DNA of 36,296 nucleotides. Origin: Dethiobacter alkaliphilus (lineage in GTDB: Bacteria > Bacillota > Dethiobacteria > DTU022 > UBA8154). The DNA lies in the NCBI GenBank assembly GCA_016841605.1, contig JAENYV010000022.1, forward strand, positions 1 to 36,296. The letters are read 5' to 3'. A program made the translations under genes and the position numbers. Below, piece after piece: positions 1 through 8,539 of this stretch. Position 1 is the first letter of the stretch, and every line of letters begins with the position of its first letter. The notes under the pieces were generated by a model. The model was not told the origin of the DNA, searched no databases, and was given only the letters and a program-made list of their open reading frames with translations.

Positions 1-240
1 AGGAGGTACTCTTTTTTTCAAACATCATTTTGTTTCATTACAGGAATGCTCCTATCTTTTTTCTTGAAAAATATCTTTTAATATCTCCGTTCTTCTTAGA
101 ATTACGAAGAATTTAAATCATCAGTTTCCACCAGCTTAGCTTTGCCCAACAGCTTGTCCCCTGCGAACAGGATTTAGCTTAAAATGGCCTGCTTTAGTCC
201 ATAATTCTAGTTCTGCATTTAAATCCAACATTCCCCCATT
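1..240. other. Intergenic, no intact gene
   Basis: No start codon with a ribosome binding site and no conserved reading frame is seen. The minus strand carries short open stretches, one ending at about position 130 and another at about 104, that may continue the decayed M56 region, but they cannot be assigned. The window begins abruptly, so an upstream gene end could lie just outside. Confidence 0.4.
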
Positions 241-328
241 TTCTGAGAACCGCAACGAGCGACCGCAACGGCGATAATCATCGCGAAGGCTTTTTAAAAT
301 TCAACACGTTATTGCTCCTCTCTTTCAT
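241..328 (-). pseudogene. Decayed fragment of an M56/BlaR1-type membrane protease
   Basis: Read on the minus strand from 328, the frame gives KERSNNVLNFKKPSR and then a stop. Dropping one base restores IIAVAVA, and a further small indel leads to VAVL. This matches the join between the protease domain and the last membrane helix of M56/BlaR1 proteins, where a KER-x-NVLNFKKPSRW-like segment precedes a hydrophobic helix. The intact M56 protein at 27107-29323 has the equivalent GIKERL segment followed by a helix. At least two frame lesions and no HExxH-coding sequence make this a relic. Short open stretches continue on the same strand to about 110, in two frames, and I cannot assign them. Identification is from remembered family consensus. 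Confidence 0.5.
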
Positions 329-480
329 GCCATCGTAACCGTCTCAGTTATATCATAATTATTATAAATATTATTGTATTTACGTATTTTCTAATATATT
401 CAGATCTAATATAATAATAATGAGCTTTTTTCTTTAAGTCAAATCGATAAATAAATAATATTTGGCAAAGGTGTTTTATT

Positions 481-1926
481 ATGGAGCGAACTGCCCGGAT
501 ACAGAACAAAAAATGGCTGATATTAACTTGCGTAGGTATCGGCGCATTTTTATCCTCGTTAAATTCCAGTCTCACAAATACGATCCTGCCCACAATTGAA
601 CATGAGCTGAATATTTCGCTCAGTCAGTCCGAATGGATAGTTCTGATTTACCTTCTGATATTAACCATTTCTCTGGTCCCGATTGGCAGAATATCCGACC
701 TGTGGGGGCACCGTTCGATCTTTACCTTCGGTTTTATTATCTTCACTTGCTCAGCAATAGTTTGCGGATTATCCGGAAGCTTTTTAATTTTGTTTTTAGG
801 AAGGGCATTTCTTGCTTTTGGCGGGGCGATGATTCTTTCCGTCGGACCGGCAATCATTACAACCACGTTCCCTCCGGAACAACGGGGAAAAGTTCTGGGT
901 TTGCAGGCTCTGATGACTTATATCGGTCTTTCTTTGGGGCCTGTTGTGGGAGGAAGCTTAACGCAGCTTTGGGGATGGCAATCTACCTTTTTCGTTACGG
1001 TACCGTTTGGTATCGGCGGCTTGCTGCTGAGTTTATGGGTTGTTCCAATAATTATAATTAACGATAAAAAAACGATCGATATAAAGGGAATATTTTTCTT
1101 TGTTCTCTCCATGGCGTCGCTTACACTGCTGCTGAATTCAAATTCTCTTACCTATTATCGTCACATAGTGCTGCCGTTGCTTCTGATTGTTCTTGCATTT
1201 TCTCTTTGGCAATTCCTCCGTACTGAATGCAAAGCTTCATTTCCTATGATCGACCTACAATTATTCCGCATCCGAAACTTTAGTTTCGGATCCCTCGGTG
1301 CCACGCTGAATTATCTCTGTTTTTTCCTGACGCTGTTTGTTATTCCGTTTTATTTTGACCGGATTTTACATAGCTCTGCTTTGATAACGGGAATCTATTT
1401 AACGATTACACCGCTCATTATGACAGTCTGTTCCCCGATTGCAGGCACTCTGTCCGACCGTTTCGGTTCGCGTCTGTTTTCCATGTTAGGAATGGTTTTC
1501 AGTACAATAAGTCTTATCTTATTCGGGATTATGATCCATAGTTCATCTTTCCCTGCATATTGCCTGCTGATTTCCGGGCTGGTTTTCTCGGGTTTAGGTA
1601 CCGGAACTTTTGCGGCGCCGAACAACTCGGCTATCTTAGGTGCCGCTCCGCACTCGCAACAGGGTGTTGCCTCCGGTATTCTGGCAACATTCCGTTATTT
1701 CGGCATGATAGCAGGGACCACAATCGGCGGCTCTTTGCTCAGCCTGATCATCAACCATTTTACCCGTCAGGGTTTTGACGCAAAAACAGCATTTTTAGAT
1801 GCGTTTGCAATGATCATGTGGTTCGGGGCGGCCTTTGGTACTGTGGGATTTGCTTGTGCTTTTTCCATGTCGAAAAAAAAGCGGCTTATTGAGCATCCGG
1901 CGCCGGATTATTCGGATATAATTTGA
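481..1926 (+). CDS. MFS drug-efflux transporter, DHA2 (14-TM) family
   Basis: A 481-residue integral membrane protein predicted to export drugs or other small toxic compounds by proton antiport. The length and about 14 hydrophobic segments fit the EmrB/QacA (DHA2) branch of the major facilitator superfamily. Motif A appears as GRISDLWGHRS near residues 69-79 and motif C as GPVVGG near 153-158. The ATG at 481 is preceded by AAAGGTG with about 7 bases spacing. The promoter region is very AT-rich, with a TATAAT-like box at 410-415 but no convincing -35. It converges tail to tail with the hydrolase gene, only 9 bases apart. It is about the same size and family as the pump at 7107-8528, so the region carries two DHA2 pumps. 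The substrate cannot be read from sequence. Confidence 0.93.
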   Translation: MERTARIQNKKWLILTCVGIGAFLSSLNSSLTNTILPTIEHELNISLSQSEWIVLIYLLILTISLVPIGRISDLWGHRSIFTFGFIIFTCSAIVCGLSGSFLILFLGRAFLAFGGAMILSVGPAIITTTFPPEQRGKVLGLQALMTYIGLSLGPVVGGSLTQLWGWQSTFFVTVPFGIGGLLLSLWVVPIIIINDKKTIDIKGIFFFVLSMASLTLLLNSNSLTYYRHIVLPLLLIVLAFSLWQFLRTECKASFPMIDLQLFRIRNFSFGSLGATLNYLCFFLTLFVIPFYFDRILHSSALITGIYLTITPLIMTVCSPIAGTLSDRFGSRLFSMLGMVFSTISLILFGIMIHSSSFPAYCLLISGLVFSGLGTGTFAAPNNSAILGAAPHSQQGVASGILATFRYFGMIAGTTIGGSLLSLIINHFTRQGFDAKTAFLDAFAMIMWFGAAFGTVGFACAFSMSKKKRLIEHPAPDYSDII

Positions 1927-1935
1927 AATCTCCTT

Positions 1936-3096
1936 TTACTGTTTTATATCGGCAAGGCTATTTGCTCCTAACAGTACGTCCTCCTGTATAATATGCTGCA
2001 TTTTTTCAGGCTCCTCAAACATTGGGCTATGAGCTGAACACTCAAAGGTATAAAATCCTTTCACAGGAGCATGTAGCTTTCCAAAATAATCCCTTGTCAA
2101 AGAGTAGGTAACCGTATAGTCGAATATGCCATGAAAGAAATAAACAGGAATATCAAGTTTTTGAACCTTAGCAGTTAAGTCGGTTGCAATCATCTCATTC
2201 CACAAGTTGTCGGAGTAGACAGACCATTTACCACGCCATAAACCTATCTTTTCATTCAATGTATACTCGCGATTTTGCCAAGTTGGCCAAAAGATACCGG
2301 TAATAACAGACTTCATATTATGCATCGTACCAATGCCGAGACTGTGCATTGCAACGTCACGCAATGAACGGTATTTATTCGGCACGGTTTCCATCTCAGT
2401 GATAGGAAACTTCTCGAGTTTTTGCAACATTTTTTTATCCCCGATTTTTGCATACTGTTCAATCATGTAGCTGTATGCCAACTTTTCTGATTCGAGCTGT
2501 CGTGCCATCTGAGACACACCGATGTATGCTTTGTAGAGTTCAGGCGCCCGTGCCGCTGCCTGGATGCCGTAAAATGATCCCCCTGAATGTCCCATAAGAT
2601 AAATTTTTTCCTGTCCAAAACGCTTGCGAAGATAATTTGTTACCTGCAGTGTATCGGATATTATTTGCTCCGCTGTTACGCTTTCGGACGGAGCATCAGG
2701 ATTAAAGGAAAGTCCTGCACCGCGCTGATCCCAGTAACAGACAATAAAATAGTCTTCAAGCCCTGTTGGATATAGCTGGGCAAATGTGTACTCGGGCATA
2801 CTCGGCCCCCCGTGCAAGAAAAGAAGAACCGGCTTTGTTCTGTCCTTACTTTTAATAAACATACCCTGATCAACTCCATTGATATTTACACGGATTTTTT
2901 CTGAAATGCTTCCGACTAATGGTCTTCCGTTTTCATCTAAGAAAGGTTTTTGTTTTCCAGGACTCCAGGCCAACAAAATACATATAAGCATAAAGACACA
3001 AAGTAGTAAAACAACTGGTATGATCATCGTTAGACGTGCCACCACCCTCCACACATTTGATTTAATTGAAAATAGATTAATTTTAATGTCTCTCAT
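1936..3096 (-). CDS. Membrane-anchored alpha/beta hydrolase (proline-iminopeptidase-like)
   Basis: A 386-residue alpha/beta-fold hydrolase. A hydrophobic segment at about 21-43 suggests an N-terminal membrane anchor with the enzyme outside the cell. Family signatures visible are HGGPS (about 95-99, oxyanion hole), DQRGAG (about 123-128) and the nucleophile elbow GHSGG with Ser171. A late Asp in FHGIFD and the His in SAHSP would complete the triad. The HGGP and DQRGAG motifs are typical of the proline iminopeptidase (S33) group, but the substrate is unknown. The start at 3096 has GAGGAG five bases upstream. It is the last gene of a five-gene minus-strand operon and lies 20 bases after the DUF6544 gene, so it is probably co-expressed with the efflux genes under the TetR regulator. 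Confidence 0.9.
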   Translation of the reverse strand: MRDIKINLFSIKSNVWRVVARLTMIIPVVLLLCVFMLICILLAWSPGKQKPFLDENGRPLVGSISEKIRVNINGVDQGMFIKSKDRTKPVLLFLHGGPSMPEYTFAQLYPTGLEDYFIVCYWDQRGAGLSFNPDAPSESVTAEQIISDTLQVTNYLRKRFGQEKIYLMGHSGGSFYGIQAAARAPELYKAYIGVSQMARQLESEKLAYSYMIEQYAKIGDKKMLQKLEKFPITEMETVPNKYRSLRDVAMHSLGIGTMHNMKSVITGIFWPTWQNREYTLNEKIGLWRGKWSVYSDNLWNEMIATDLTAKVQKLDIPVYFFHGIFDYTVTYSLTRDYFGKLHAPVKGFYTFECSAHSPMFEEPEKMQHIIQEDVLLGANSLADIKQ

Positions 3097-3116
3097 CTTA
3101 ACTCCTCAATAGATAT

Positions 3117-3968
3117 TTAGTCATTAATAGTGCCTTTTCCGTCAAAATAAACCAGGTCGCCATCATCATAATGCCAAATTGCCTGAAAAGCAGTCGGCTT
3201 TTTAATACTGTCTGTTTCCTCATATTCCCCGAAAACTGCCGACCATTTTACATTTTCACTTCTACCGTCCGCTGAAACGGCCGCTCTGTCATAGGTTGTA
3301 AAGGATAACATTTCACCTTGCTCATTAAATGTAAAGATACCGCTCGCGGAAATATCGTAATAGGATATAGTAGCTTTAGCATGTACATTATCGATTTCTT
3401 GCCAAATAACATAATCCTGTAAGGCTACATTGGGAATAAGAAGGCATTCTGATAAACAAGTCACTAGGCTTGCTTTATCCATAACTTCACCGCTCTGATT
3501 AAACAAGGTGAAAAGCTTTGCTATTACGCCTTTCATTGAGGCATTACCCTCAATATATGTATCTAGTCCTTCAAAGGGTATCCCATACATTGAGCTGTCA
3601 ATATACGCAATTCTGATTGGTTTCTCCACATAATTGTATTGTGTATAATCAATCTTCATTGTGGATTTATCCTTTCCGAATAAAAAATCAACATCTCGGT
3701 ACTCAACTTTAATAGAGGACATCTTAGAAGAGCCGATGTAGCCGCAATATCGGAAATATTTCTGAACAGGTAATGGCAAATCGGCAATATCTTCTTCGCT
3801 AAATTCCCCGCTCTCGCCAGCCGTTTTGGTTAATAAGCCGCCTGTTATTCCCGTAAATTCCGCTTTTACTTTCGAATACGGCACATTGAAAAATACTGTA
3901 ACAAATCCTAAGATACTAAACAGAACCCCGATAAATACATATATTTTCTTTTTACTTCTTTTTTTCAT
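3117..3968 (-). CDS. DUF6544-like membrane-anchored protein
   Basis: About 283 residues, with a lysine-rich start (MKKRSKKKI) and one hydrophobic segment at about 8-27, so probably a membrane-anchored extracytoplasmic protein. The body resembles DUF6544-type proteins as I remember them: a YFRYCGYIG segment, then beta-rich sequence with SMYGIPFEG. Function is unknown. I chose the ATG at 3968 over the one 18 bases upstream because GGGGGA sits at proper spacing and the ATG overlaps the stop of the preceding MFS gene as ATGA (3965-3968). That is a classic sign of translational coupling. The protein may act with the pump or the hydrolase in the same operon; this is inference from position only. 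Confidence 0.8.
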   Translation of the reverse strand: MKKRSKKKIYVFIGVLFSILGFVTVFFNVPYSKVKAEFTGITGGLLTKTAGESGEFSEEDIADLPLPVQKYFRYCGYIGSSKMSSIKVEYRDVDFLFGKDKSTMKIDYTQYNYVEKPIRIAYIDSSMYGIPFEGLDTYIEGNASMKGVIAKLFTLFNQSGEVMDKASLVTCLSECLLIPNVALQDYVIWQEIDNVHAKATISYYDISASGIFTFNEQGEMLSFTTYDRAAVSADGRSENVKWSAVFGEYEETDSIKKPTAFQAIWHYDDGDLVYFDGKGTIND

Positions 3969-5257
3969 ATCGATCCCCCATTCCATATTTCCAGATCCAA
4001 TACCTTGATTTTTTTAGCTCTCCCTATTACCAGTGCAAGTATTACAACACATAAGCCGGAAAGAATGAAAATAAAACCGATGCCCCTTCCCTGACCTGTT
4101 CCAATCAGCAAGCCAATACTATGGCTTAATGCTCCATTCGGATTAAAAAGAGGGTTAAATAAATGATCGGCTAAGAAACCGGCTGATCCAAAAGCCATGA
4201 TGTAACCCACTTGAGATATAATGGCAACCATGGACCACAATCGTCCCTGCCGTTCATTATCGGCATTCCTGCGAATAAGGACCTCCAGGCTTGTGTTCAC
4301 AAAAGGAAGTGTGCTAAAGAAAAGGAACCCAAAAACAATGATAAATATGATGTTGGAGAATACACCCATCAGAGCATAGAATAGCCCGGAAAGCGCCAGA
4401 AATATGGAGAGTATGGATACCATACTTTTTTTTAGACCCAATACCCCGATAAAAAGACTGCTTACCAGCATTCCGGATGCCGCAATGGAAAGAGCGATAC
4501 CCAGCATTTTAGAGTTGGTCAGTGTCAGTATCATAGGCCCAAACAGTGCCTGAAGCAACCCTATACAAAAGCAAACTAACGAAGTTAATAGAACTAAATA
4601 AAATATGCCTTTTTGAGAGATGATGTAGCGAAAAGACTCGGCCATATCCTGGAAGAAGTCTTCTTTCTCCTGCTTCCGGTAAGCGGTATCCGGCTTCTTA
4701 ATCATCAACACTGCAGTAATAGCCATCAGGAACGTAATGATATCAATGACTAAAACCATTCCCATATGAAAAACACTGATAAGCAACCCCGCTATAATTG
4801 GTGATATCAGGTATTGGGCCGACCCTGCCAATTGAATAAGCCCGCTTGCCTGTGAATATAACTCTTCTGGAACAAGATCAGAAACGGCAGCCTTATATGC
4901 GGGACTTTGAATGGCTGTGAATACTGAACTTATAGCTACCCCACCATATATATATTCCAATTGAAAACTTCCCCGTAACATGATAAGCAGGATGAACAAG
5001 ACACCGGCTATTGCCCCGGCATCACCGATAATCATCATTTTCTTCCGATCGAATCTGTCTGCCAGCACCCCGCCAAAAGGGAGCAAAACAAAAGAGGGAA
5101 GAAAGGCGAAAAGAATGACGAGAGAATAGCTTATCGCAGAATGGGTGTTTTGAAAAGTGTAAACGCCTAAGGAGAAAGCTGTCAGACCGCTTCCTATCGC
5201 TGAAATTAACTGCCCCGACCAGATAATCAGAAATTCACCAAGCTTTTTATCTTGCAT
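3965..5257 (-). CDS. MFS transporter, MFS_3 / macrolide-efflux-like
   Basis: A 430-residue, 12-TM major facilitator. The opening FLIIWSGQLISAIGSGLTAF and the loop GGVLADRFDRKKMM are typical of the MFS_3 branch, which includes MefA-like macrolide efflux and some siderophore exporters such as EntS. The ATG at 5257 follows AAGGTG. It lies 25 bases after the CPBP gene and overlaps the DUF6544 start by four bases, so it is mid-operon. This is the third MFS pump within the first 8.5 kb, and its branch differs from the two DHA2 pumps. The exported compound is unknown. Control by the operon's TetR repressor is likely. Confidence 0.92.
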   Translation of the reverse strand: MQDKKLGEFLIIWSGQLISAIGSGLTAFSLGVYTFQNTHSAISYSLVILFAFLPSFVLLPFGGVLADRFDRKKMMIIGDAGAIAGVLFILLIMLRGSFQLEYIYGGVAISSVFTAIQSPAYKAAVSDLVPEELYSQASGLIQLAGSAQYLISPIIAGLLISVFHMGMVLVIDIITFLMAITAVLMIKKPDTAYRKQEKEDFFQDMAESFRYIISQKGIFYLVLLTSLVCFCIGLLQALFGPMILTLTNSKMLGIALSIAASGMLVSSLFIGVLGLKKSMVSILSIFLALSGLFYALMGVFSNIIFIIVFGFLFFSTLPFVNTSLEVLIRRNADNERQGRLWSMVAIISQVGYIMAFGSAGFLADHLFNPLFNPNGALSHSIGLLIGTGQGRGIGFIFILSGLCVVILALVIGRAKKIKVLDLEIWNGGSI

Positions 5258-5282
5258 TATCTTTCACCTTCGCATTCCTAAA

Positions 5283-6131
5283 TCATTTTAATATTAAACC
5301 GGTCTTCCCTGATACAGTTTCTCCTCTTTGCAAAAAGCATTCTTTGTCCATTGCCACTATAACAGCGGCGACAACTGTCAGGACAAAAGTTTCAATACAC
5401 TTAGTCATTTGGGATACAGCAAACACCTCCTGTGACATATTAATAATAAAATGGAAGAGGATTGCCGAGATAATGCTCTTTTTGTTTTTTATACAGGCCC
5501 AACTGATAATCACACCCAGAGGAACAATGCTTACAAAAAAATTGACGGCAAACCAAATGTTTTCATGATAAATTTCATATTGATAAGAGTTCTGAACAAA
5601 AATGAGAGGAAGATGCCAGAGTGACCAGAGTGTGCCGAATATGATAGATGCTTTAAACAACGAATAGCGGCTCTGCAAACTATCAAAGGCATATCCCCTC
5701 CAACCGAGCTCTTCAAAGCATGCTGTCAGTATAAGCAGGAGCAATACCGGGATAAAACCCGATGAAAATGAGAACCCTTCTGCCAGTTGAAACTGTGAAA
5801 TCGATCCGCCCAAAGGTAAAGAAATAACAATTGACGCAAGGATAGACAGCGGCATGACGAAAAGGATAAACAGTATTATCTTGGGCTGAATAAGCCTCGG
5901 GTTGAGAAGTCGGTTGAGAAAATCCTTTTTCATATCAATGTTCTTCGATGTCATAACCATTAGAGAGGAAAAAAGAAAGGGGGCCATGAGTCCAAGCAGC
6001 ATAAATAGCATGTAATTCCCGCTGTTATTATCCTGATAACTAAGATATGCGCCAATAAACCAAAGAATATAGGTCACCAAAAAAGTTGTTGTAAAATACA
6101 GCTTGGGTTTGTATTCATAGGTTGTAATCAT
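5283..6131 (-). CDS. CPBP (CAAX/Abi) family intramembrane metalloprotease
   Basis: A 282-residue membrane protein with about eight hydrophobic segments. The CPBP/CAAX protease motifs are all present: EELGWRG at about 140-146 (Glu140, Glu141, Arg145), a histidine in LWSLWHLP (His173), and FHFIIN (His227, Asn231). Family members cleave prenylated or other membrane proteins. In bacteria many serve in bacteriocin self-immunity or in processing membrane proteins, but the substrate here is unknown. The start at 6131 has AAGGAG about eight bases upstream. It sits between the TetR gene (26 bases away) and an MFS pump, so it belongs to the TetR-controlled operon. Confidence 0.9.
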   Translation of the reverse strand: MITTYEYKPKLYFTTTFLVTYILWFIGAYLSYQDNNSGNYMLFMLLGLMAPFLFSSLMVMTSKNIDMKKDFLNRLLNPRLIQPKIILFILFVMPLSILASIVISLPLGGSISQFQLAEGFSFSSGFIPVLLLLILTACFEELGWRGYAFDSLQSRYSLFKASIIFGTLWSLWHLPLIFVQNSYQYEIYHENIWFAVNFFVSIVPLGVIISWACIKNKKSIISAILFHFIINMSQEVFAVSQMTKCIETFVLTVVAAVIVAMDKECFLQRGETVSGKTGLILK

Positions 6132-6157
6132 TTTTTTCTCTCCTTAACTATAAAGTT

Positions 6158-6769
6158 TTATAAAAATGAGAAGGATCCGGGAGCAGCTCCTAAAGACCTT
6201 TCAATAATGGTCTGCATAGATTGCATCCGTTTTGCCTGCTCTTCTTTGTTCCATTTAAAGAGGCCGGATTCCAGAAGAAATTGAGAACCAGCTAAAAGGA
6301 ATTGTAAAGTTTCCAGAGGATATTCAACATTAAACACAGATTCCTTTTTACCTTGCTCGATAACTTCAGCAAATACAGGTGCAATCTTTAACACGATTTC
6401 AATGTTAATCCGCTCGTGGAGCTCTCTGTTTTCAGGCCGATGAAGATTTTCCATCAAATTGTTTTCTTTTTCCGAAAACTGATTATCTCCCCTAAGCATC
6501 AGCCGCATTTTATCTATTGCCCTGATCTTTGAGTCATCGGCAATTTTTTTGTACTCTTCGTAACGCTGATCAACTATTTCGTGAACAAGTGCATCTAAGA
6601 TATTTTCCTTGGATTTAAAATAATAATAAAATGTCCCTTTCGCTACTCCTACCCGCTGAATGATCGCTTCCACAGTCGTATTGACATACCCATGATTTTT
6701 AAAAAGTTCTTCTGCAGCCGTTAATATCTCTTTTCGCCGTACTTCCGGATCTTTGACAGTTCTTTTCAT
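6158..6769 (-). CDS. TetR/AcrR-family transcriptional regulator
   Basis: 203 residues. The N-terminal helix-turn-helix spans about residues 12-58 (ILTAAEELF, then VGVAKGTFYYYFKSKENIL), the hallmark of TetR/AcrR repressors. The ligand-binding C-terminal part is not assignable to a known inducer. The ATG at 6769 follows AGGAGGGTGCC. It is the first gene of a minus-strand operon (TetR, CPBP, MFS, DUF6544, hydrolase). The palindromic control region immediately upstream is almost certainly its own operator, so autorepression and induction by a pump substrate are expected. Confidence 0.95.
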   Translation of the reverse strand: MKRTVKDPEVRRKEILTAAEELFKNHGYVNTTVEAIIQRVGVAKGTFYYYFKSKENILDALVHEIVDQRYEEYKKIADDSKIRAIDKMRLMLRGDNQFSEKENNLMENLHRPENRELHERINIEIVLKIAPVFAEVIEQGKKESVFNVEYPLETLQFLLAGSQFLLESGLFKWNKEEQAKRMQSMQTIIERSLGAAPGSFSFL

Positions 6770-6781
6770 GGCACCCTCCTA

Positions 6782-6810
6782 TTGACTGACGGTCAGTTTA
6801 TGTGTATATA
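6782..6810 (+). promoter_or_regulatory. Divergent rightward promoter
   Basis: On the plus strand TTGACT (6782-6787) and TATATA (6805-6810) have a 17-base spacer, a mirror image of the leftward promoter. It would transcribe towards the MFS gene at 7107, leaving a leader of about 290 bases. Activity is not proven, because that gene also has its own closer promoter candidate. Confidence 0.55.
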
Positions 6811-6836
6811 TTACCACATGACTGACCATCAGTCAA
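6808..6836 (-). promoter_or_regulatory. Promoter of the TetR operon
   Basis: On the minus strand TTGACT (6831-6836) is separated by 17 bases from TAATAT (6808-6813), a good vegetative promoter. The -35 lies inside the right operator and the left operator covers the region just after the start point, so bound TetR would block it. Confidence 0.75.
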
Positions 6837-6847
6837 TAGGAGGGTGC

Positions 6848-7106
6848 TATTATTTTAAAAATTTTTCATTAAACTTTATAAAAAAGTCCCCATATTCTAT
6901 GGAGTACTCACTTAAATTGATGTGGATTATTCAAAAAGAGGATAAACGGAGACATTGAAGAGGATGATATGGGTCTTATTGACTCATCAAAAAAGCAATT
7001 TCCTACACCAAATTGATCATTTTATTCATAATTGCCTGATCTTTTTAAATATGAAAGTGGTATACTGTTACTTAGATAGGAATATGAACAGAAAGGATAA
7101 CAATTT
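6848..7106 (+). promoter_or_regulatory. AT-rich leader with extended -10 promoter before the second DHA2 pump
   Basis: No gene is seen here. An extended -10 element, TGG followed by TATACT, lies at 7058-7066, about 40 bases before the MFS start, without a good -35. The next gene's ribosome binding site is AGAAAGG at about 7090. An orphan ribosome-binding-like sequence at the left edge belongs to the palindrome. Confidence 0.45.
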
Positions 7107-8528
7107 ATGTCTGATAATACAAATAAAACCATTACCTTAATAGTAGCAACGATGGGTACTTTTTTGACGCCCTTTATGGCTTCGTCAGTAAATATTGCCC
7201 TGCCCTCCATTGGTGAAGAGTTCTCCGTAGAAGCGGTCTTGTTGGGTTGGGTAACTACCATCTATCTATTAAGTTCCGCGATGTTCCTTGTTCCTTTAGG
7301 GAAAATTGCCGATATTTATGGAAGAAAGAAAATTTTTAGCTATGGAATCATAATTTTTACTATTTCATCAGCCCTTTGCACATTCTCCACATCCATCCTC
7401 TATCTCCTTGCCTACCGGGCCTTGCAGGGTATCGGAGTCGCAATGATTTTTGGAACCTGCATAGCCATACTGACATCGGTATTCCCTCCGGAAGAAAGAG
7501 GTAAAGTCTTGGGGATCACTGTTGGCGCTACATACCTGGGTCAATCTCTCGGCCCGATAGTTGGAGGGATATTAACTCAGTACCTCGGGTGGAGAAGCAT
7601 TTTCCTGGCTATTATACCCATCGGCTTGCTGATAATATTTCTTGTTTTCTGGAAATTAGAGGGAGAGTGGGCTGAGGCAAAGGGAGAAAAGCACGACCTG
7701 CCCGGTTCACTAATTTTCAGTGTGGCAATTGTATTACTGATTTACGGCCTTTCTCTCATCCCGGCGATAAAGGGTTTATGGTTGTTAATAACGGGAATTG
7801 CCGGCATCATATTATTCATCTGGTGGGAAAAACGGATTAAAAATCCTGTTTTAAATATTAATCTTTTTACCAAAAACAGAATTTTTGCTTTTTCTAATCT
7901 GGCAGCGTTAATCAACTATAGCGCAACCTTTGCCGTAGGGTTCCTCCTCAGTCTTTACCTGCAATATATTAAAGGACTCGATCCGAAAAGGGCAGGTTTG
8001 ATTCTGATAGCGCAACCCATTGTCATGGCTTTTTTTTCACCTATCGCAGGCAGGCTTTCAGACAAAATCGATCCTAAAATCCTCGCTTCAGTCGGGATGG
8101 GCATTATATCTGTCGGACTTGTGCCGCTCGTTTTCCTGAACACACAAACACATCTTATTTCTATTTTCTTTTGTTTAATGATTCTTGGTTTAGGCTTTGC
8201 ATTTTTTACATCTCCCAATACAAATGCCATAATGGGTTCCGTTCAAAAAGATTTCTATGGCATTGCGTCAGCGACACTGGCAACCATGCGGCTTATTGGT
8301 CAGCTGCTCAGCATGGGGATCGTTATGTTAATACTTTCTATTAACTTAGGAAAAGCACAAATTACACCTGAAAATCATCATCTCTTTCTGCTCAGTCTGA
8401 AAATCCTCTTCATCATTTTTCTTTTTCTCTGTTTCCTCGGCATTTTTGCCTCGCTGGCAAGGGGCAAAACGGACAACAGGGAGACGGAGGGAGGCCAGGA
8501 AGCGGAAGATCCCTTGTCCCTCTGTTAA
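7107..8528 (+). CDS. MFS drug-efflux transporter, DHA2 (14-TM) family
   Basis: A 473-residue integral membrane protein of the EmrB/QacA (DHA2) type, predicted to export drugs by proton antiport. Motif A is GKIADIYGRKK (about 65-75), motif C is GPIVGG (about 149-154), and PPEERGKVLG lies between them, as in the pump at 481-1926, which has PPEQRGKVLG. The two proteins therefore look like diverged paralogues. The last 25 residues are a charged, probably cytoplasmic tail. The ATG has AAAGG about nine bases upstream. It is transcribed divergently from the TetR operon and shares its control region, so it is probably part of the same regulon. It converges on the large secreted-protein gene with an 11-base gap. 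Confidence 0.94.
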   Translation: MSDNTNKTITLIVATMGTFLTPFMASSVNIALPSIGEEFSVEAVLLGWVTTIYLLSSAMFLVPLGKIADIYGRKKIFSYGIIIFTISSALCTFSTSILYLLAYRALQGIGVAMIFGTCIAILTSVFPPEERGKVLGITVGATYLGQSLGPIVGGILTQYLGWRSIFLAIIPIGLLIIFLVFWKLEGEWAEAKGEKHDLPGSLIFSVAIVLLIYGLSLIPAIKGLWLLITGIAGIILFIWWEKRIKNPVLNINLFTKNRIFAFSNLAALINYSATFAVGFLLSLYLQYIKGLDPKRAGLILIAQPIVMAFFSPIAGRLSDKIDPKILASVGMGIISVGLVPLVFLNTQTHLISIFFCLMILGLGFAFFTSPNTNAIMGSVQKDFYGIASATLATMRLIGQLLSMGIVMLILSINLGKAQITPENHHLFLLSLKILFIIFLFLCFLGIFASLARGKTDNRETEGGQEAEDPLSLC

Positions 8529-8539
8529 GAGGAATCGGG

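Larger units (their letters stand above)
6771..6847. promoter_or_regulatory. Symmetric TetR-type operator and divergent promoter palindrome
   Basis: The arms 6771-6797 and 6821-6847 are inverted copies matching at 26 of 27 positions, with a 23-base AT-rich centre. Each arm contains a small TetR-type palindrome: ACTGACGGTCAGT at 6785-6797, and TGACTGA/TCAGTCA arms at 6819-6835. Each arm also contains a perfect AGGAGGGTGC. On the left this is the ribosome binding site of the TetR gene. On the right the same sequence points rightward and is followed by TATTATTTT, with no start codon. The inference is that the repressor binds both halves and shuts both promoters. Confidence 0.85.

Noticed and set aside
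633-1061. Plus-strand frame of 142 codons inside the first MFS gene
   Set aside because: It is a shifted frame of a gene with clear MFS motifs and has no ribosome site.
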